A stretch of 64,000 nt of DNA from Takakia lepidozioides. Lineage: Eukaryota; Streptophyta; Takakiopsida; Takakiales; Takakiaceae. The notes under the pieces are model-generated. The model searched no databases, was not told the DNA's origin, and saw only the letters and a list, made by a program, of their open reading frames with translations. The stretch is taken from contig CM060731.1 of NCBI GenBank assembly GCA_030704615.1, positions 82,876,756 through 82,940,755 of the forward strand. Direction: 5' to 3'. The position numbers and the translations under genes are program-made. Of the stretch, positions 35,536-46,400 are shown one piece after another; position 1 is the stretch's first letter, and every line of letters starts with the position of its first letter.

Positions 35536-37378
35536 TGGCCGCTCTGGCAGTTTAGCCATTTCTCCAAGGGGTTTAGCCACGCCAAGCTAGGGTTTGTGTC
35601 TCTTGGACTCTAGGCTTCTTTCCACCGAGCTATGGTGGCTGTGAGGAAATCAGCAAGGTATCCTTGCTCTTTCGGCTCCCACACACCACCATAGTAGCCC
35701 TAAGCCATGAGGTGGTTGCCACAAACCAAGCCTTCTTTCTCACTTAGCCTCCCCAAACACGCCACTAAACTCAATGGCAAACAACCAAGCCCTGCTGGTT
35801 CCCAGCCCTTGTGAGCACTCATTCAAGCACTCCCCTCATTGGCCATAGCATCTGTCTTAGAGCCTATTCCAGCCCTCTACACCTGTTGCTTCAAGAGTTG
35901 CGCTCCCTTCAAGCTTGAAGTTAGGCCCTACAAGTGCTGTTCTTTCACTCCAAGTGGAAACCAGCCCTAGACCTTCCGTTCTAGCTCTCTAAGGCTTGAA
36001 AACAAGAGCCTCAATGGGCTGAAGGCATGCTCCACACATGCCCCACTCTCACCATAAGAGAATCAGCTCCTTTGCTTCATTTCTTGCACCCACAAACCTG
36101 ATAATACAAGCTTCAGCAGGCTGAAAGCATGCTCTACATGCCCTACAGGGAAACCAGCCCCTTCCTTCCTTTCTTGCACTCCCACACCTAAAAGTGCAAG
36201 CCTTCACCAGGCTGATAGCATGCTCCACACATACATTGCCCTCACATAAGGGAAGTCAGCCCTTCCCTCTTCCTTGCTTGCCCTCCAAGCTTGAAGATGG
36301 AAGCTTCAATGAGCTGAATACATGCTCCACACATGCAACCTCTTCACACAAGAGATATCAGCCCCCTATCTTGGCTCCTTGGCTCCTTGATGCTCTCTAA
36401 GACAAGACTAAGCACTCCACAGCCCTTGCCAAGCTCCTGAAACCCTAAGGCTTACATTTCCAGCCACAAGACACTTCTCTTGTGGTGCAAGAGCTCTTCT
36501 TCCAAGCTCTGAAACCCTAGGTGCACATTCCATGGCCTTGCCGCACCTCTTAGCTCCTGTTCCAGCCCTGCTCTTGCCATGACAAGAGCCCTCTCAATGC
36601 TGAAGCTCGAGATTGAAACCCAATCTCACCATACTCCAAAAAGTGCACTGATTTGCCCCAAGCCAAATCAGCCCTTTCGCTTGGTCTTGCAATCCTTCAC
36701 ACAATGACAGCTCGCATTCCCAAGTCCAGTTCTCAGCTTTGCCACCAAAGCCACTATAACCTGCTCTTGACTGGTCCTCTTCCCAATCGTGCTTGCTCAT
36801 GCATGTACACAATCTGAAACCATCAAGGTGCTCTGGAATTACCTACAGTATGGTGCTTTCATCTCTGAAGCTGAAGATCGAATGCCAAGGTTTACCACCT
36901 CGTAACCCACATCGCCTCCGCTTCTAACAACCAAGAGCTCCACGGTGCTCCTTGCATAACAACTTGGTTTCTCTCATTCTCAAGCAAAAACCACAAGTGC
37001 TACAACTAACTCGTATCTAGCACTCATAGATACGAGCTCATCTTTCTCGAGTGATAAAGAAGAAGAATACAAGCACAAGCTCATGCGAGCTCACAAAGCT
37101 GAAGTATAAACTCATGCATATATAACCTCATCACTCAAATACAAGTCAAGCCAAGTGCACCCCACGCCATGGGGAATCCACACTACGGCGCCATAGCTAG
37201 GCGCGGTGAGGCTCAACTCGAGAAAGATGAGCCTCCCGCGCTTGCCGTGAAGATAACCACTCCAGGGCCTAAATCTGCTTTGACCCCTGGATTGACACTT
37301 GGGCCAATCCCAAATGTCAATATGTAAAAGCTAGCTATTTCCTAGCTAGTTTCACACTAGTGGTAAAATAACTTGACA
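35536..37378 (-). other. 5' leader / LTR-like promoter region of element B
   Basis: Noncoding sequence shared with element A (22376-23832). It begins TGTCAAG on the minus strand and holds several short repeats of GCTTGAAG / GCATGCTCCACACATG type. Elements C and D have a similar leader style. I found no matching copy at the element's 3' end. Confidence 0.6.
37118..37125 (-). promoter_or_regulatory. TATA box of element B
   Basis: TATATATG on the minus strand about 255 bp from the element's 5' end, conserved with element A. Confidence 0.55.
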
Positions 37379-37383
37379 AATCT
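37379..37383. repeat. Target-site duplication of element B, right copy (AATCT)
   Basis: Matches 25474-25478. The adjoining A could extend the match to six bases. Confidence 0.85.
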
Positions 37384-38743
37384 TTCAAATTGAACTTGAT
37401 GCCATCATATGCGCAAACATGACACATAAATACATCGTGATGGTGCAACTTGCTTCCGCGGTTTTTTGAGTGAACTCTTATCTCCGCCGTGTTAAGTTTT
37501 GCGTTACGTGTGTCTATCTCATCGTGCGAGTTGTGAAATCTTAAGAGTTGTAGGTTGCCGCTGTCAAATTGAGCTATCATTACCAACAAACAAAAATTTG
37601 GAAAGCAAACATCAATTGTGAGACTGGCCATGTTGGCTGAAGCTGGAGTCTTGTCTACCCTGACCTCTCCTTGGTTCAAAATGTTAGTCTTCCCAAGTGA
37701 ATATAGTTTTGGCCAAACTGACTTTGCGATTTAGTCATTGACTGCAGGAATAGCAATGGTGTGTGTTTGCTGGTGGACATACTCACATCACCAAGTGGGC
37801 TGAAAACCATACAGTACAGGTCTTTGGCTAATTCGTTTCTAGAACTAGCCAGAATGAACTAGCAAAACAGTGGCTTCATATGTGTGAAGCAAGAACAGGT
37901 CGGACCTGTAACATCAAAAAGATCACCACTGGTGGAGTAATGCTTGCAACTGTAGTCTAGAGAGACCAGCTTTTGCAATGGTGTACACGAAGGTGCATAT
38001 CCCTGACTCCCACCACCTAGTCGTGTGAGTTGCAAAGCATGTTAGCAGTGTTAGCATGTTAGCAATTTCCATGCTTTTTACAGCATGGTTCTTCCATATT
38101 CCAGTCTTCTCACTACAGAATCCAAGCTTATCATTTCAAGTACGAGAGGAGAAACAAAGAAATCATCGAAGGAGAGAGACAAATGCAAATGCCTTATCTA
38201 CTACATTTCGGTGCACCCCTCCTCATATCACAGAAGTTCAATTTCTGTCAAGTAACAAAACAATGTCATCATCTCCTTTCTGGTTCTTCTTGGGACTAGA
38301 CATACACATATGGCAACCAGAGATATGCGTTCCTTCTGTCATGCCTTCCACTTAAACCACTGGAAAGAATGAAGACACTTTTCCTGCGCTACACTAATAT
38401 GCTACAGACCCAAGTCATTCCTAGCCTCTTCAAGGGTTCAGTTGTGCGTTTTACGGTGCACCTCATTTCCCTGTAGGATTCAGCATGATCATCAGAATGT
38501 ACAAGCAGTGATTCGTATAATCCGACATCACAGTGGACTGCCTGAGTCCTGTGCTCAAGACACAAGGAGTCTTATCAATCACTAAGGGCCAAAGCTTGCT
38601 TCACCCAGCCATCTGCCTTTCTCTCCATGATAGCTGCCTTTCTTCAATTGTCTTTCCCTCCCTCTCTGCTTTTAATTTCCATCTAAGGACAGCAAAATTT
38701 CCATGTGTACATAGCTGTATGCCTAACTTTCTGCACACAATGA
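37384..38743. other. Intergenic and probable CBP80 3' UTR
   Basis: The first part may continue the gypsy LTR interrupted by element B. The last few hundred bases are probably the 3' UTR of the minus-strand CBP80 gene. No coding or RNA gene recognised. Confidence 0.4.
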
Positions 38744-41374
38744 CTAAGAAATCCGTCTTAGACCCAAGTAGGCTGCTTCGATAACAAGTCGATGGATTGA
38801 ATGGGTAAAGACCACAGCATCTAGTCTCTCTATCAGCAACCACACCTCATTGGAGTACTCCCTGGAGATTGCTTGGAGATAGCCCAGTGTACACCGACGC
38901 CATTGCTGCTCTTCTTCCGCTTTGGAATGAACTTTAATTTCTGTCCCATTCGCTGACCGTTGGTTCCTTCGATTTCCTTTCCCCTCGGCATTGAGATCAT
39001 CGGCTTCCACATCTGTAGGGCCCCCAGCAACCGCCTCCACACCCCCTGCAACAACATCACCAACCGCTGAGTCTTCAACATCTGGCAATGATCTGGAGAG
39101 CCGCTCCGTCAACAAATCTGCAAAGCTTTGGTACACGGCCAAAAATAGTGCCTCTTGTTCATGCAGTGCCCGGGCAAGAAGAGCCTCCTTAGATTCCAGA
39201 GTTTCTTGTGCTGAGGTCTCTTCATCCTTCGCTTTGTCAGCCACAGTCTTAGCCCAGTCAGCTTTGGAGTTGAGGGGAGAACGAGTTTCATCACTCTTTG
39301 CCCCCTCTGCTACTGCAACCGCTGCATCCCACTTGGCCTGGGCTTTTTCTGTTGAGGCACTTGCTGTTTTAAGCCCCTTTTCAGCAGAGGCCACCTCCCG
39401 TCTCAAATCAACTGTGCGGTTATTTGTTTTATTGATAGCATTTCTAAGAATCTCCCAGACCCGATCTGAAGTGTGGAATTGGTCAACATTGTCAGGACCA
39501 AAAACCCAGGCCACAATAGCCAGATTGGAAACCATGCGGTACCCCATCATCCTATCAACGACAATTGCAGTCATCTGGGCTGAGTTCTTCCAGAGTCCTG
39601 CCACAGCTTCTACCATCGCTGTTTGGTATACCTGATCAGGGGCTATCTTCCTCAAAATTTGGCCATACTTTTCCAGCACAGTTACAGTGTGTGTAAAGCT
39701 CTTGGACCCAATGTAGAGGAGGGTCTGCACAACGACGTCAATTGCCACTTTCTGCCCATGTGGCAGTATAATCCGCTCATCAATCCAAACCTGAATCTCG
39801 CGCACAGTTTTCTTGCCCCTAACCATCCCAGTCAGCTCAGTGGAAAGTGCTATTTCCACCTCTGAAACCTCTCCCCGACTCTCTACACCATATTTGAACG
39901 AGGGTGTGTTTTTAGGTGGAAGGAGATCCAAAAGCTTTGGTGTGGAGGCCACACTTTCTTTGATTTTGTCCCAATAAGCTAGTCGAACCTCCTTCTCCAA
40001 CACTTCCCTTGCAAAGACACGCTGTGGTGCCCACTTGGGTTGGTCTAATACATGTGCCCATTCCTCCCAGGGCCAAACAAACTGGAAGTTTGAGAGATGG
40101 TGGGAAAGCCATTGGACAAGCCGCGCGCGGCACTCCACATCCATCTCGGCCACGCGGTTGAAGAGAGCCCGGACGCCGCCAGCTACGACAGCAGGGAATG
40201 CCCCAGGAAGCGCTTTGCAGAGATCGACCATCACAACAGTGTAGTAGATTAGCCGGAAGGGAGGATTTGGGAGCAAAAGCAGTTGCGAGAAGACTGTCTC
40301 GGCCATCAAATATTCGTAGCGGAAAGGAACTGGCAGGCCCACCATGAATGCAGCACACTCCTTGCGACAGCCATTGAGGTAGAAAAGCACATCAAGAAGA
40401 TACTCTTCCACCACAAAACGATCGATAGGGGCGATTTTCTCATCAGTTTTCGATGGTGGAAAGATCCGAAGACGCATGTTCCGTCGAGGATACTTCTGTT
40501 CTGCTTCTTGCCGCTGCCTTCCAATGGATATGTCTGTTGGAGTACCAGGTGGTTTAGGTGTCTCCGGGACAGATAGAGGACCAAAGTCATGGCTCTGATT
40601 TGTGGCCAAGCGCGATTCAAATACTAGATGAGGCCTTGGAACACTGTCTACCTTCCAGCCACTTTCAATAAGAACCTGGATGCGCGACCACAAGTCCTCT
40701 AAGTCCTCCAGATTATCCTCCTGGTCGGCACTTACGTCGTTTCCATTTTCCCTCTCAGGTTTGCGGAAGACAGAAAGACAGGAGTAAGTTGTGCGTTTCC
40801 GCAGGTTCAAGTAAGCCTCCACGCCATTCAAGACTCGTTCCAGCTCCTCTGGCACGCGCTCAGCAAGCTCCATCCCACCCCACGGCAAAGAAGCTAGAAT
40901 GCAGAAGACGTAAAAATCTGCCCGTGCCTGCCACGCCGGGTTGCCACCATCCTCATCAATCGTGGTGGCCGCAGACGACACGAGAGTCTCAAAGACTTCA
41001 ATAAGGGACCCGGGCGCTATCACATTGCTACACATGAGTACGGTGAGGAATCGGGTGAGAATCCGCAACTTGTTGCAGTTATCTGTGTCCAATGCCTCCT
41101 GCATTCCCCCGTGAGTCTGGCTCACAACTTTCGCCACAAAGTCAGCCTCTTCAAGATTGATCAACCCCACCACCGTCCCGTAGAGGGGGTCCTTGTGTGG
41201 CAACTCCTCCACACATTGCATCAACAATGCTAGAATCTCACTCCCATTTTGCTGCAAATCTCGAACCAGGTAAGTGTAGCAGGTCTCAATGTGGTCTTCG
41301 GCATCCGCATGGCCCCCGTACTCTGGGCACCTCTCGCCAATCCTCACAAGCAGCGAATGCCAGCTAGTGCTCAT
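38744..41374 (-). CDS. CBP80: Nuclear cap-binding protein subunit 1 (CBP80)
   Basis: Large subunit of the nuclear cap-binding complex; with CBP20 it binds the 5' cap of Pol II transcripts and acts in splicing, miRNA processing and export. 876 residues, close to Arabidopsis ABH1/CBP80 (848), and collinear throughout. The N-terminal MIF4G domain has RIGERCPEYGGHADAEDHIE and the family signature FYVFCILASLPWGGMELAE. The middle domain shows RFVVEEYLLDVLFYLNGCRK and YLMAETVFSQLLLLPNPPF, then LVQWLSHHLSNFQFVWPWEE. The C-terminal MIF4G-like domain has SKSFTHTVTVLEKYG and a coiled-coil insert (about residues 690-760) with ETLESKEALLARAL. The whole protein is in one frame, although the gene is intron-rich in flowering plants. 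The last ~15 residues diverge and might be read-through into an intron. The start is the first ATG, aligned with the family start. Confidence 0.93.
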   Translation of the reverse strand: MSTSWHSLLVRIGERCPEYGGHADAEDHIETCYTYLVRDLQQNGSEILALLMQCVEELPHKDPLYGTVVGLINLEEADFVAKVVSQTHGGMQEALDTDNCNKLRILTRFLTVLMCSNVIAPGSLIEVFETLVSSAATTIDEDGGNPAWQARADFYVFCILASLPWGGMELAERVPEELERVLNGVEAYLNLRKRTTYSCLSVFRKPERENGNDVSADQEDNLEDLEDLWSRIQVLIESGWKVDSVPRPHLVFESRLATNQSHDFGPLSVPETPKPPGTPTDISIGRQRQEAEQKYPRRNMRLRIFPPSKTDEKIAPIDRFVVEEYLLDVLFYLNGCRKECAAFMVGLPVPFRYEYLMAETVFSQLLLLPNPPFRLIYYTVVMVDLCKALPGAFPAVVAGGVRALFNRVAEMDVECRARLVQWLSHHLSNFQFVWPWEEWAHVLDQPKWAPQRVFAREVLEKEVRLAYWDKIKESVASTPKLLDLLPPKNTPSFKYGVESRGEVSEVEIALSTELTGMVRGKKTVREIQVWIDERIILPHGQKVAIDVVVQTLLYIGSKSFTHTVTVLEKYGQILRKIAPDQVYQTAMVEAVAGLWKNSAQMTAIVVDRMMGYRMVSNLAIVAWVFGPDNVDQFHTSDRVWEILRNAINKTNNRTVDLRREVASAEKGLKTASASTEKAQAKWDAAVAVAEGAKSDETRSPLNSKADWAKTVADKAKDEETSAQETLESKEALLARALHEQEALFLAVYQSFADLLTERLSRSLPDVEDSAVGDVVAGGVEAVAGGPTDVEADDLNAEGKGNRRNQRSANGTEIKVHSKAEEEQQWRRCTLGYLQAISREYSNEVWLLIERLDAVVFTHSIHRLVIEAAYLGLRRIS

Positions 41375-41654
41375 CCTCGCTCCTAATGCAGCAGCCTCTC
41401 TAAGGTCTCCACCAGCATGATATCAGTTCATCCAACCGACTACCATTCAAGAACCCCCTCAGCAAAATGAGTTTCCAAAATGAACTGATGCAATGTGAAA
41501 ACAATAAAACACCAGCAAATGTCGCCTACGAGTCTCCACCACGGCTGTCATCAATTCAACCTCAGCAGAGAAATTTGACGCTTCACCAAAACGAAGTCCA
41601 AGTATTCTTCGCAGCAAACGCAGAAGTCAGAAAACGCAGCTGCAACTCTCTCAA

Positions 41655-41680
41655 GACTCTCTCTCTCTCTCTCTCTCCCT
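41655..41680. repeat. CT microsatellite in the CBP80 5' region
   Basis: Uninterrupted CT dinucleotides, which on the gene strand read GA. Such GA tracts are common in plant 5' UTRs. Confidence 0.7.
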
Positions 41681-41712
41681 CGTTGCTCGGACACAGCAGA
41701 GTCTCCAAAGAG

Positions 41713-41728
41713 AACCCTAACCCTAAAC
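41713..41728 (-). promoter_or_regulatory. Telo-box upstream of CBP80
   Basis: AACCCTAACCCTAAAC, about 340 bp upstream of the CBP80 start codon. The motif (AAACCCTAA type) is a known element of plant promoters and 5' UTRs for translation and RNA-processing genes. Two units are too few for an interstitial telomere. Confidence 0.55.
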
Positions 41729-41759
41729 GTGACTCCTCACACGCTTCCCGCAATTGATT

Positions 41760-43451
41760 TGTTTTTCGTTTTCGGCTTTCAAACTGTGTACAGAGAAGAT
41801 TGAACTCGAGACCTTGTTCCTGGGGTATGGAGTCTGGAGTATGTACAGAATGGTCAACCAGGGTTAGTCTGACGTCAGTAATTTAATGGGCCCAGTTTTA
41901 AGCGGGCCCCACCGGACGATAGCCAGCCACAAACCTTCTACAGCCGGTGGCAGCCTGCGCGACCGGTCACGAGGAGCCAGAAGAGTGGGCGACCGGGCGA
42001 GGCGGTCGGCAACATCATGTGGCAGCCACAAATAAAAAATAACTAAAATTATATATATATATTTGGGAATAAAATGAATAAAACAATTGATCGCGACAGA
42101 AGTAGAGGCTGTTTCCGGGGAAGTTTCCCCCCGGTTAGCCTTTACGGCCTCCCTGGTGTTTATTTTTTCCACCTTTTGTGAACCTTTATTTAATTTAATT
42201 TGATTAAAAGGGCCTCTGTCCCCTTCCATTCAAAAAACAAAAAAAGAAAAGAAAGTAGAGGCATGGATGCATGGATGCATGGGCGGATGCGGGCATGTGG
42301 GCGGGATGGTGTGGCATGTGGAGAGCGGGCGTGTGAGCCAGCAGGTCACCCTCTCTCTGCAGGACGGATGCTCTGAAGCGCAGCAGAGGGAGGAGCGAGA
42401 GGTACGATTGATGAGAAGGGGAGAAAGGACGTATCCAGGATTGTGTACTCTACATCACCATTGCGTTTTATCTCTGCGATGGTGGGTTTAGCTTGATCGA
42501 CTACCGCATTGTACTTGCAAGGCCATGGCCTCCCAAGTACTGGGCAGGATCGGGGTGGTCGGCATCGACTTCTGTTGGGGCCCGAATACAGTGGGACCTG
42601 GTCACTGGTCGGATGGTGGAGCAGTGGTGTGAAGAGGTGTGGTCCATCTAAAAATGAAGCTGTGGAGGTAGAGGAGGTGTCTAGTGATGGGAAGCTGAAG
42701 GTTTTATCATCGACTTGTTTTTGAAGGTGACTTGCATTGCAAGGGCATAAGATCGCAGCAGCAAAGCTCCAAGCTCGGTTAGTAATCCTGAGTTTTTCTG
42801 GGAGAGAAGTGCATGTGCGTCTTGCAATTCTTGAATGGAACAGATTCATCGGCCACTTGAAAGGCAAGCTGCTAAATGTGTGGATTGTCGGGGCACAGCT
42901 GCCGAAAGCCATCTGGTCTCCCTTCTCAATCTGTAAGAGGCCACAGCGGGGGACGGTTTGGAGGTTGGTTGGAGTTTAAGCACACCTAGCTAGCTTGGTT
43001 GGATGAGCTCTCTATCGTCTGGTAAGTCAGAGGGAAAGTTGCGGAAGTAGGAGTGGAGAAGCAGTTGCAGGCGCAGGCGTGGAGCCACTCTTTGCCTATG
43101 CCGCGTGGATCCTTATGTACTCACCGAAAGATTCGACTGAGGAGAGGATTGAGTATGCCGTTTCTTGATGGACAGGAATAGTGCAGTTGAAGTGGCCATG
43201 GGGTGACATATTCTGCGACTTCGACTTATTATAAACATGGAGGCCTCTTGTCGCTGACATACTGAAGGTAGAGATCACGAGGAGGTAGGAAGTTAGAACA
43301 TATAGTGGCCACCAAGATTAGTCATTTTAGTGAAAAAGATACACGGGACTTCAAAAAAGTAAAACTACTTCAGAGCCAAAGTATAATTGTGCAGGTGCGC
43401 AAGTGGTTCTGGTTTATCAGGAGTTTGGAAAAGGGGAACGGTCATCAAAGT
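41760..43451. other. Region between the divergent CBP80 and LNK genes
   Basis: Holds both promoters. A TA run lies at 42046-42063 and a short GCATGGATG repeat at 42262-42285. An antisense-looking 188-codon frame (42912-42346, minus) and a shorter plus-strand frame overlap here; neither resembles a known family, and I treat them as chance or 5' UTR sequence. Confidence 0.4.
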
Positions 43452-46400
43452 ATGTCTACCTGGGGTTTTGATGAAGTTGATGAAGTTGACGGCTCGTCTT
43501 CGGTGAGCCAGCTCTTTCTGTTGTCCTTACTCTTGTGTGGAGGTTCAGAGAAAACAAAAAAATGTTGTCCATGGGGGGAGGAGCCAGTAGTAGAGAGGGG
43601 AGTGAAAGGAGGTGAAAGAATATCCCCGATGGTCATCAGTTCCTGGCCACTTTGTATTCCAAACTGTTGGCTTGAATTTTTGTTTTCTGCAGTATGTCTT
43701 ATCCCACCGTGAACCCATTGCTTTGTTGAGCATAACCTTTCAACTTGGCTTGTTGAAAGTCGCTGTCATGGTCATTTTTTTTTATCAAAGTCTCAGAAAC
43801 GAGTAGCAAGAAGGACTGACAAAATTGTGCCTCAGCCACATTGCCTCATCTTGTAGCTAGGGTGAGATATTGGGATTCTGTTATAAAATCTGTTGATCAA
43901 GCGTACATGGATGACCTCAATATGCGCCTTGTTTTGTCACAGTTTGATGGTATGGTATGGGATGACTTTGGAGAGAGTGATCAGGCTGTGCCAGAGCCTG
44001 ATCAAGGTGCCACACATGTAATCATTGGTGATTGGCGGAAAAAGTCGCATTGTGAGTTCTCACATCCTTTCTCAAAGAACTTGGGGCTAATCTCGCAGCA
44101 GTCTGATGGATCCACTGACATCATCAAATTGTGCAAAGAGGAGAAAGGTCAATTAACAGATTTGGGCTCTGTAACCAGCATTGACCCTCTGCTGCAAGCA
44201 ATGCCAACTTCATTGGCCCTGGACACATGGGTGGATCTGCAGACTGGGGTTGATTTGGTGAATGAGCAGGCATCATTTGTCAAAGTATCCCTGCAATCTG
44301 GTCAGTTATGCCCTCTTAGCTTTGAGTTTACCAGCTTGATTGTTCTTGTTGGCTGCTTAGTGTGGAGGCATTGTTTGCTTCAGTTGCATATCCTCTTGCG
44401 TCTTGGTGGGCTCCCCTCACAGGATGTATTCATTTGTAAGCTAATGCTTATCCTGTTTTCACATAGGCTGCTCAGTGTGTATTCCTGTAGGTGTCCCTGT
44501 CACATACATTCTAGATTTACCGTGCATTGGCATACTGGTGGGCTTTATGGACTGTCCTTAAAAGATTCTCACGTTCATTTTGTTAGTTTATGGTTCTGAG
44601 CTTCCAGAAGATTTGCATTATTATGAACGGTCAAAGATGTCAGAGAGTATGTATGCTGAGACCACAGTGCAGAAGGTATGACAGGGAGTGAGGAGGTGAA
44701 ATTGGAGCCCACAGTCAGCGGTGATCTTGGGGCCTATATGAATGACGCTATGTATTCAGAAGAAGATGCCAGTATTGTGACGACGACATGTCATTTTCCA
44801 CTTGATGAGGTGGATCCGGCAGATAGTGGACTTCCTTTGTTTGGTGGGGAGAGTAACTCCGGCAAGCTGGACTACAATTGGGATAACAGTTTTGACAACT
44901 TGGGTGATGTGGACAAACTGTTCAGGCACTACATCTCTTTCCCACATGCGTATCTGTGTCTGTTGGATTCTCATTTCTGTGTTCTATGTGTAGTTTGTTC
45001 TTCTTGTCAGTCCTTTCAAGTTGGATAGTCAAAGATATGTTACCAAACTGGCTTGCAGTATCTGACTTTTGCAATGATAGTATTTTTCCTGGTGGGGTTA
45101 TATGTGTGGTACATTTGGTAAGAGTTGTCACCCAGTCCCTGCAGTCTAGTGTGTTCATGCTCTTTACTTTCAAGATGCAGTTTCAATTCTCCCTTCATAG
45201 GGATGTCACTTTGTGACAACTGCTACTTCAGTGGTGTGGGAGTACTTATGTCTCTTTATAGGCTTTTCATGGCATTTCTAGTGCAGAGACATCTGTTTCT
45301 CCAGAGTTTCCCCATCTGGGGCAGACGCATTTGGTTTTGAAGACCAGAAAACCTTGGCAGCTACTTCACAATGCACCCCATCTTTGTGCAACGATTCAAG
45401 CCTGGTTTTCTAGTGTTTCTCATTTGTTTTGTGGTCTTGTCCCATACAAAGGGCTTCCCTTGTCACATAGTCGTTTCCCGTCTTCCTTTCTTTTCTTCTT
45501 TACTAGTGTTGTTTTTGGTCTGCTTGGGAGGAATGATTCATTTGTGCCCTTAGCTCACCCTGGAAATGGAACAAAGCTAAGGTTAAGTAGCTGATCAGCA
45601 AAGTGTCCACTTGCAGGACTGACTCTTCTTTAGGTCAAGTAATGAGCTCAAGCGCTGATGGCCTCCAATGGCCTGCTTCTTTGTCCCCTCCCAGCTTGCA
45701 GTCAGGCAGCCACATGGCAGGCGTCAGATCACCATCAGGATCTTACTGTAGTCCAGTGATGAAAGGCAAGTTGGACCACTTGAACATGAAGATGGAGTTC
45801 ATTCCTATTAATACCCCATCCACTCTACCATCCTTGGAGAAAGCCCAAGATGTGAGCTTCTTCAAGGACCAGCACTTTGGTGCTGGTGTTACTGGCAGCA
45901 GTTTGCAGCAGCCACATGTCCTCCAGCAGTCGACACCCGACTTTCACGAGAGGGATCATTTACAGGGAGGAATGGTGTGTCCTGCTATTTGTGCTTCTTT
46001 TGTGTTTCTTATGAGGGCTCTAACTCTTGTTGCCAGGATGAATATTTGTAGTGAAGTCAGTTGCAGAGATACGGTATCAGCCACTGTGACCAGGAAAACT
46101 TGATGATTTGACAGATCTTGTGAAGTCTTCGGGAAAGTTGGTGGTGGCCCTACATGTCTTTTACTGGATGGCCCTTACCATGGGGAGTCATGTTTGCGCT
46201 ATTGCAAGTTCAGTAGCGTCCCAACAACCATTTACTTAGTTATAAGCGTCTTGATTGCCTTGGTGTTTCTCATGGAGCAGGATCAATCTGTTTTTAAGAG
46301 GATTCGGCAGTAATTAGATAGTACATTGTTATTCACTCAAACCGTGATTTGGGCAGTGTTGTATGGGTTCATCAGCAATTCGAAGCAGATATTTTTTATT

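Larger units (their letters stand above)
25479..37378 (-). mobile_element. Element B: near full-length Ty3-like retroelement with methyltransferase and PHD finger
   Basis: 11,900 bp on the minus strand. Order from its 5' end (right): TGTCAAG start, TATA box, leader of about 1.8 kb, 10-bp minisatellite of about 1.6 kb, Gag with two knuckles, protease, DNA methyltransferase, RT, RNase H, integrase, PHD finger, purine-rich AGGGGGGCGAT, and a tail of about 180 bp ending CGCACGAC. All enzymes are recognisable, but several indels and stops break the frame. The 3' tail does not repeat the 5' end, so the element has promoter-like and purine-tract features without an obvious LTR pair. Both outer ends are shared with element A. 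Confidence 0.9.

Noticed and set aside
33845-35613. Long plus-strand open frames (up to 417 codons) rich in SQPVTA-RHSP repeats
   Set aside because: They are translations of the 10-bp minisatellite, open in several frames at once because the unit contains no stop on that strand; antisense to the retroelement.
41713-41728. Interstitial telomere repeat
   Set aside because: Only two CCCTAAA-type units; better explained as a promoter or 5' UTR telo-box.
42346-42912. 188-codon minus-strand frame between CBP80 and LNK
   Set aside because: No recognisable domain, composition like the surrounding noncoding DNA, and overlapping plus-strand frames are equally unconvincing.
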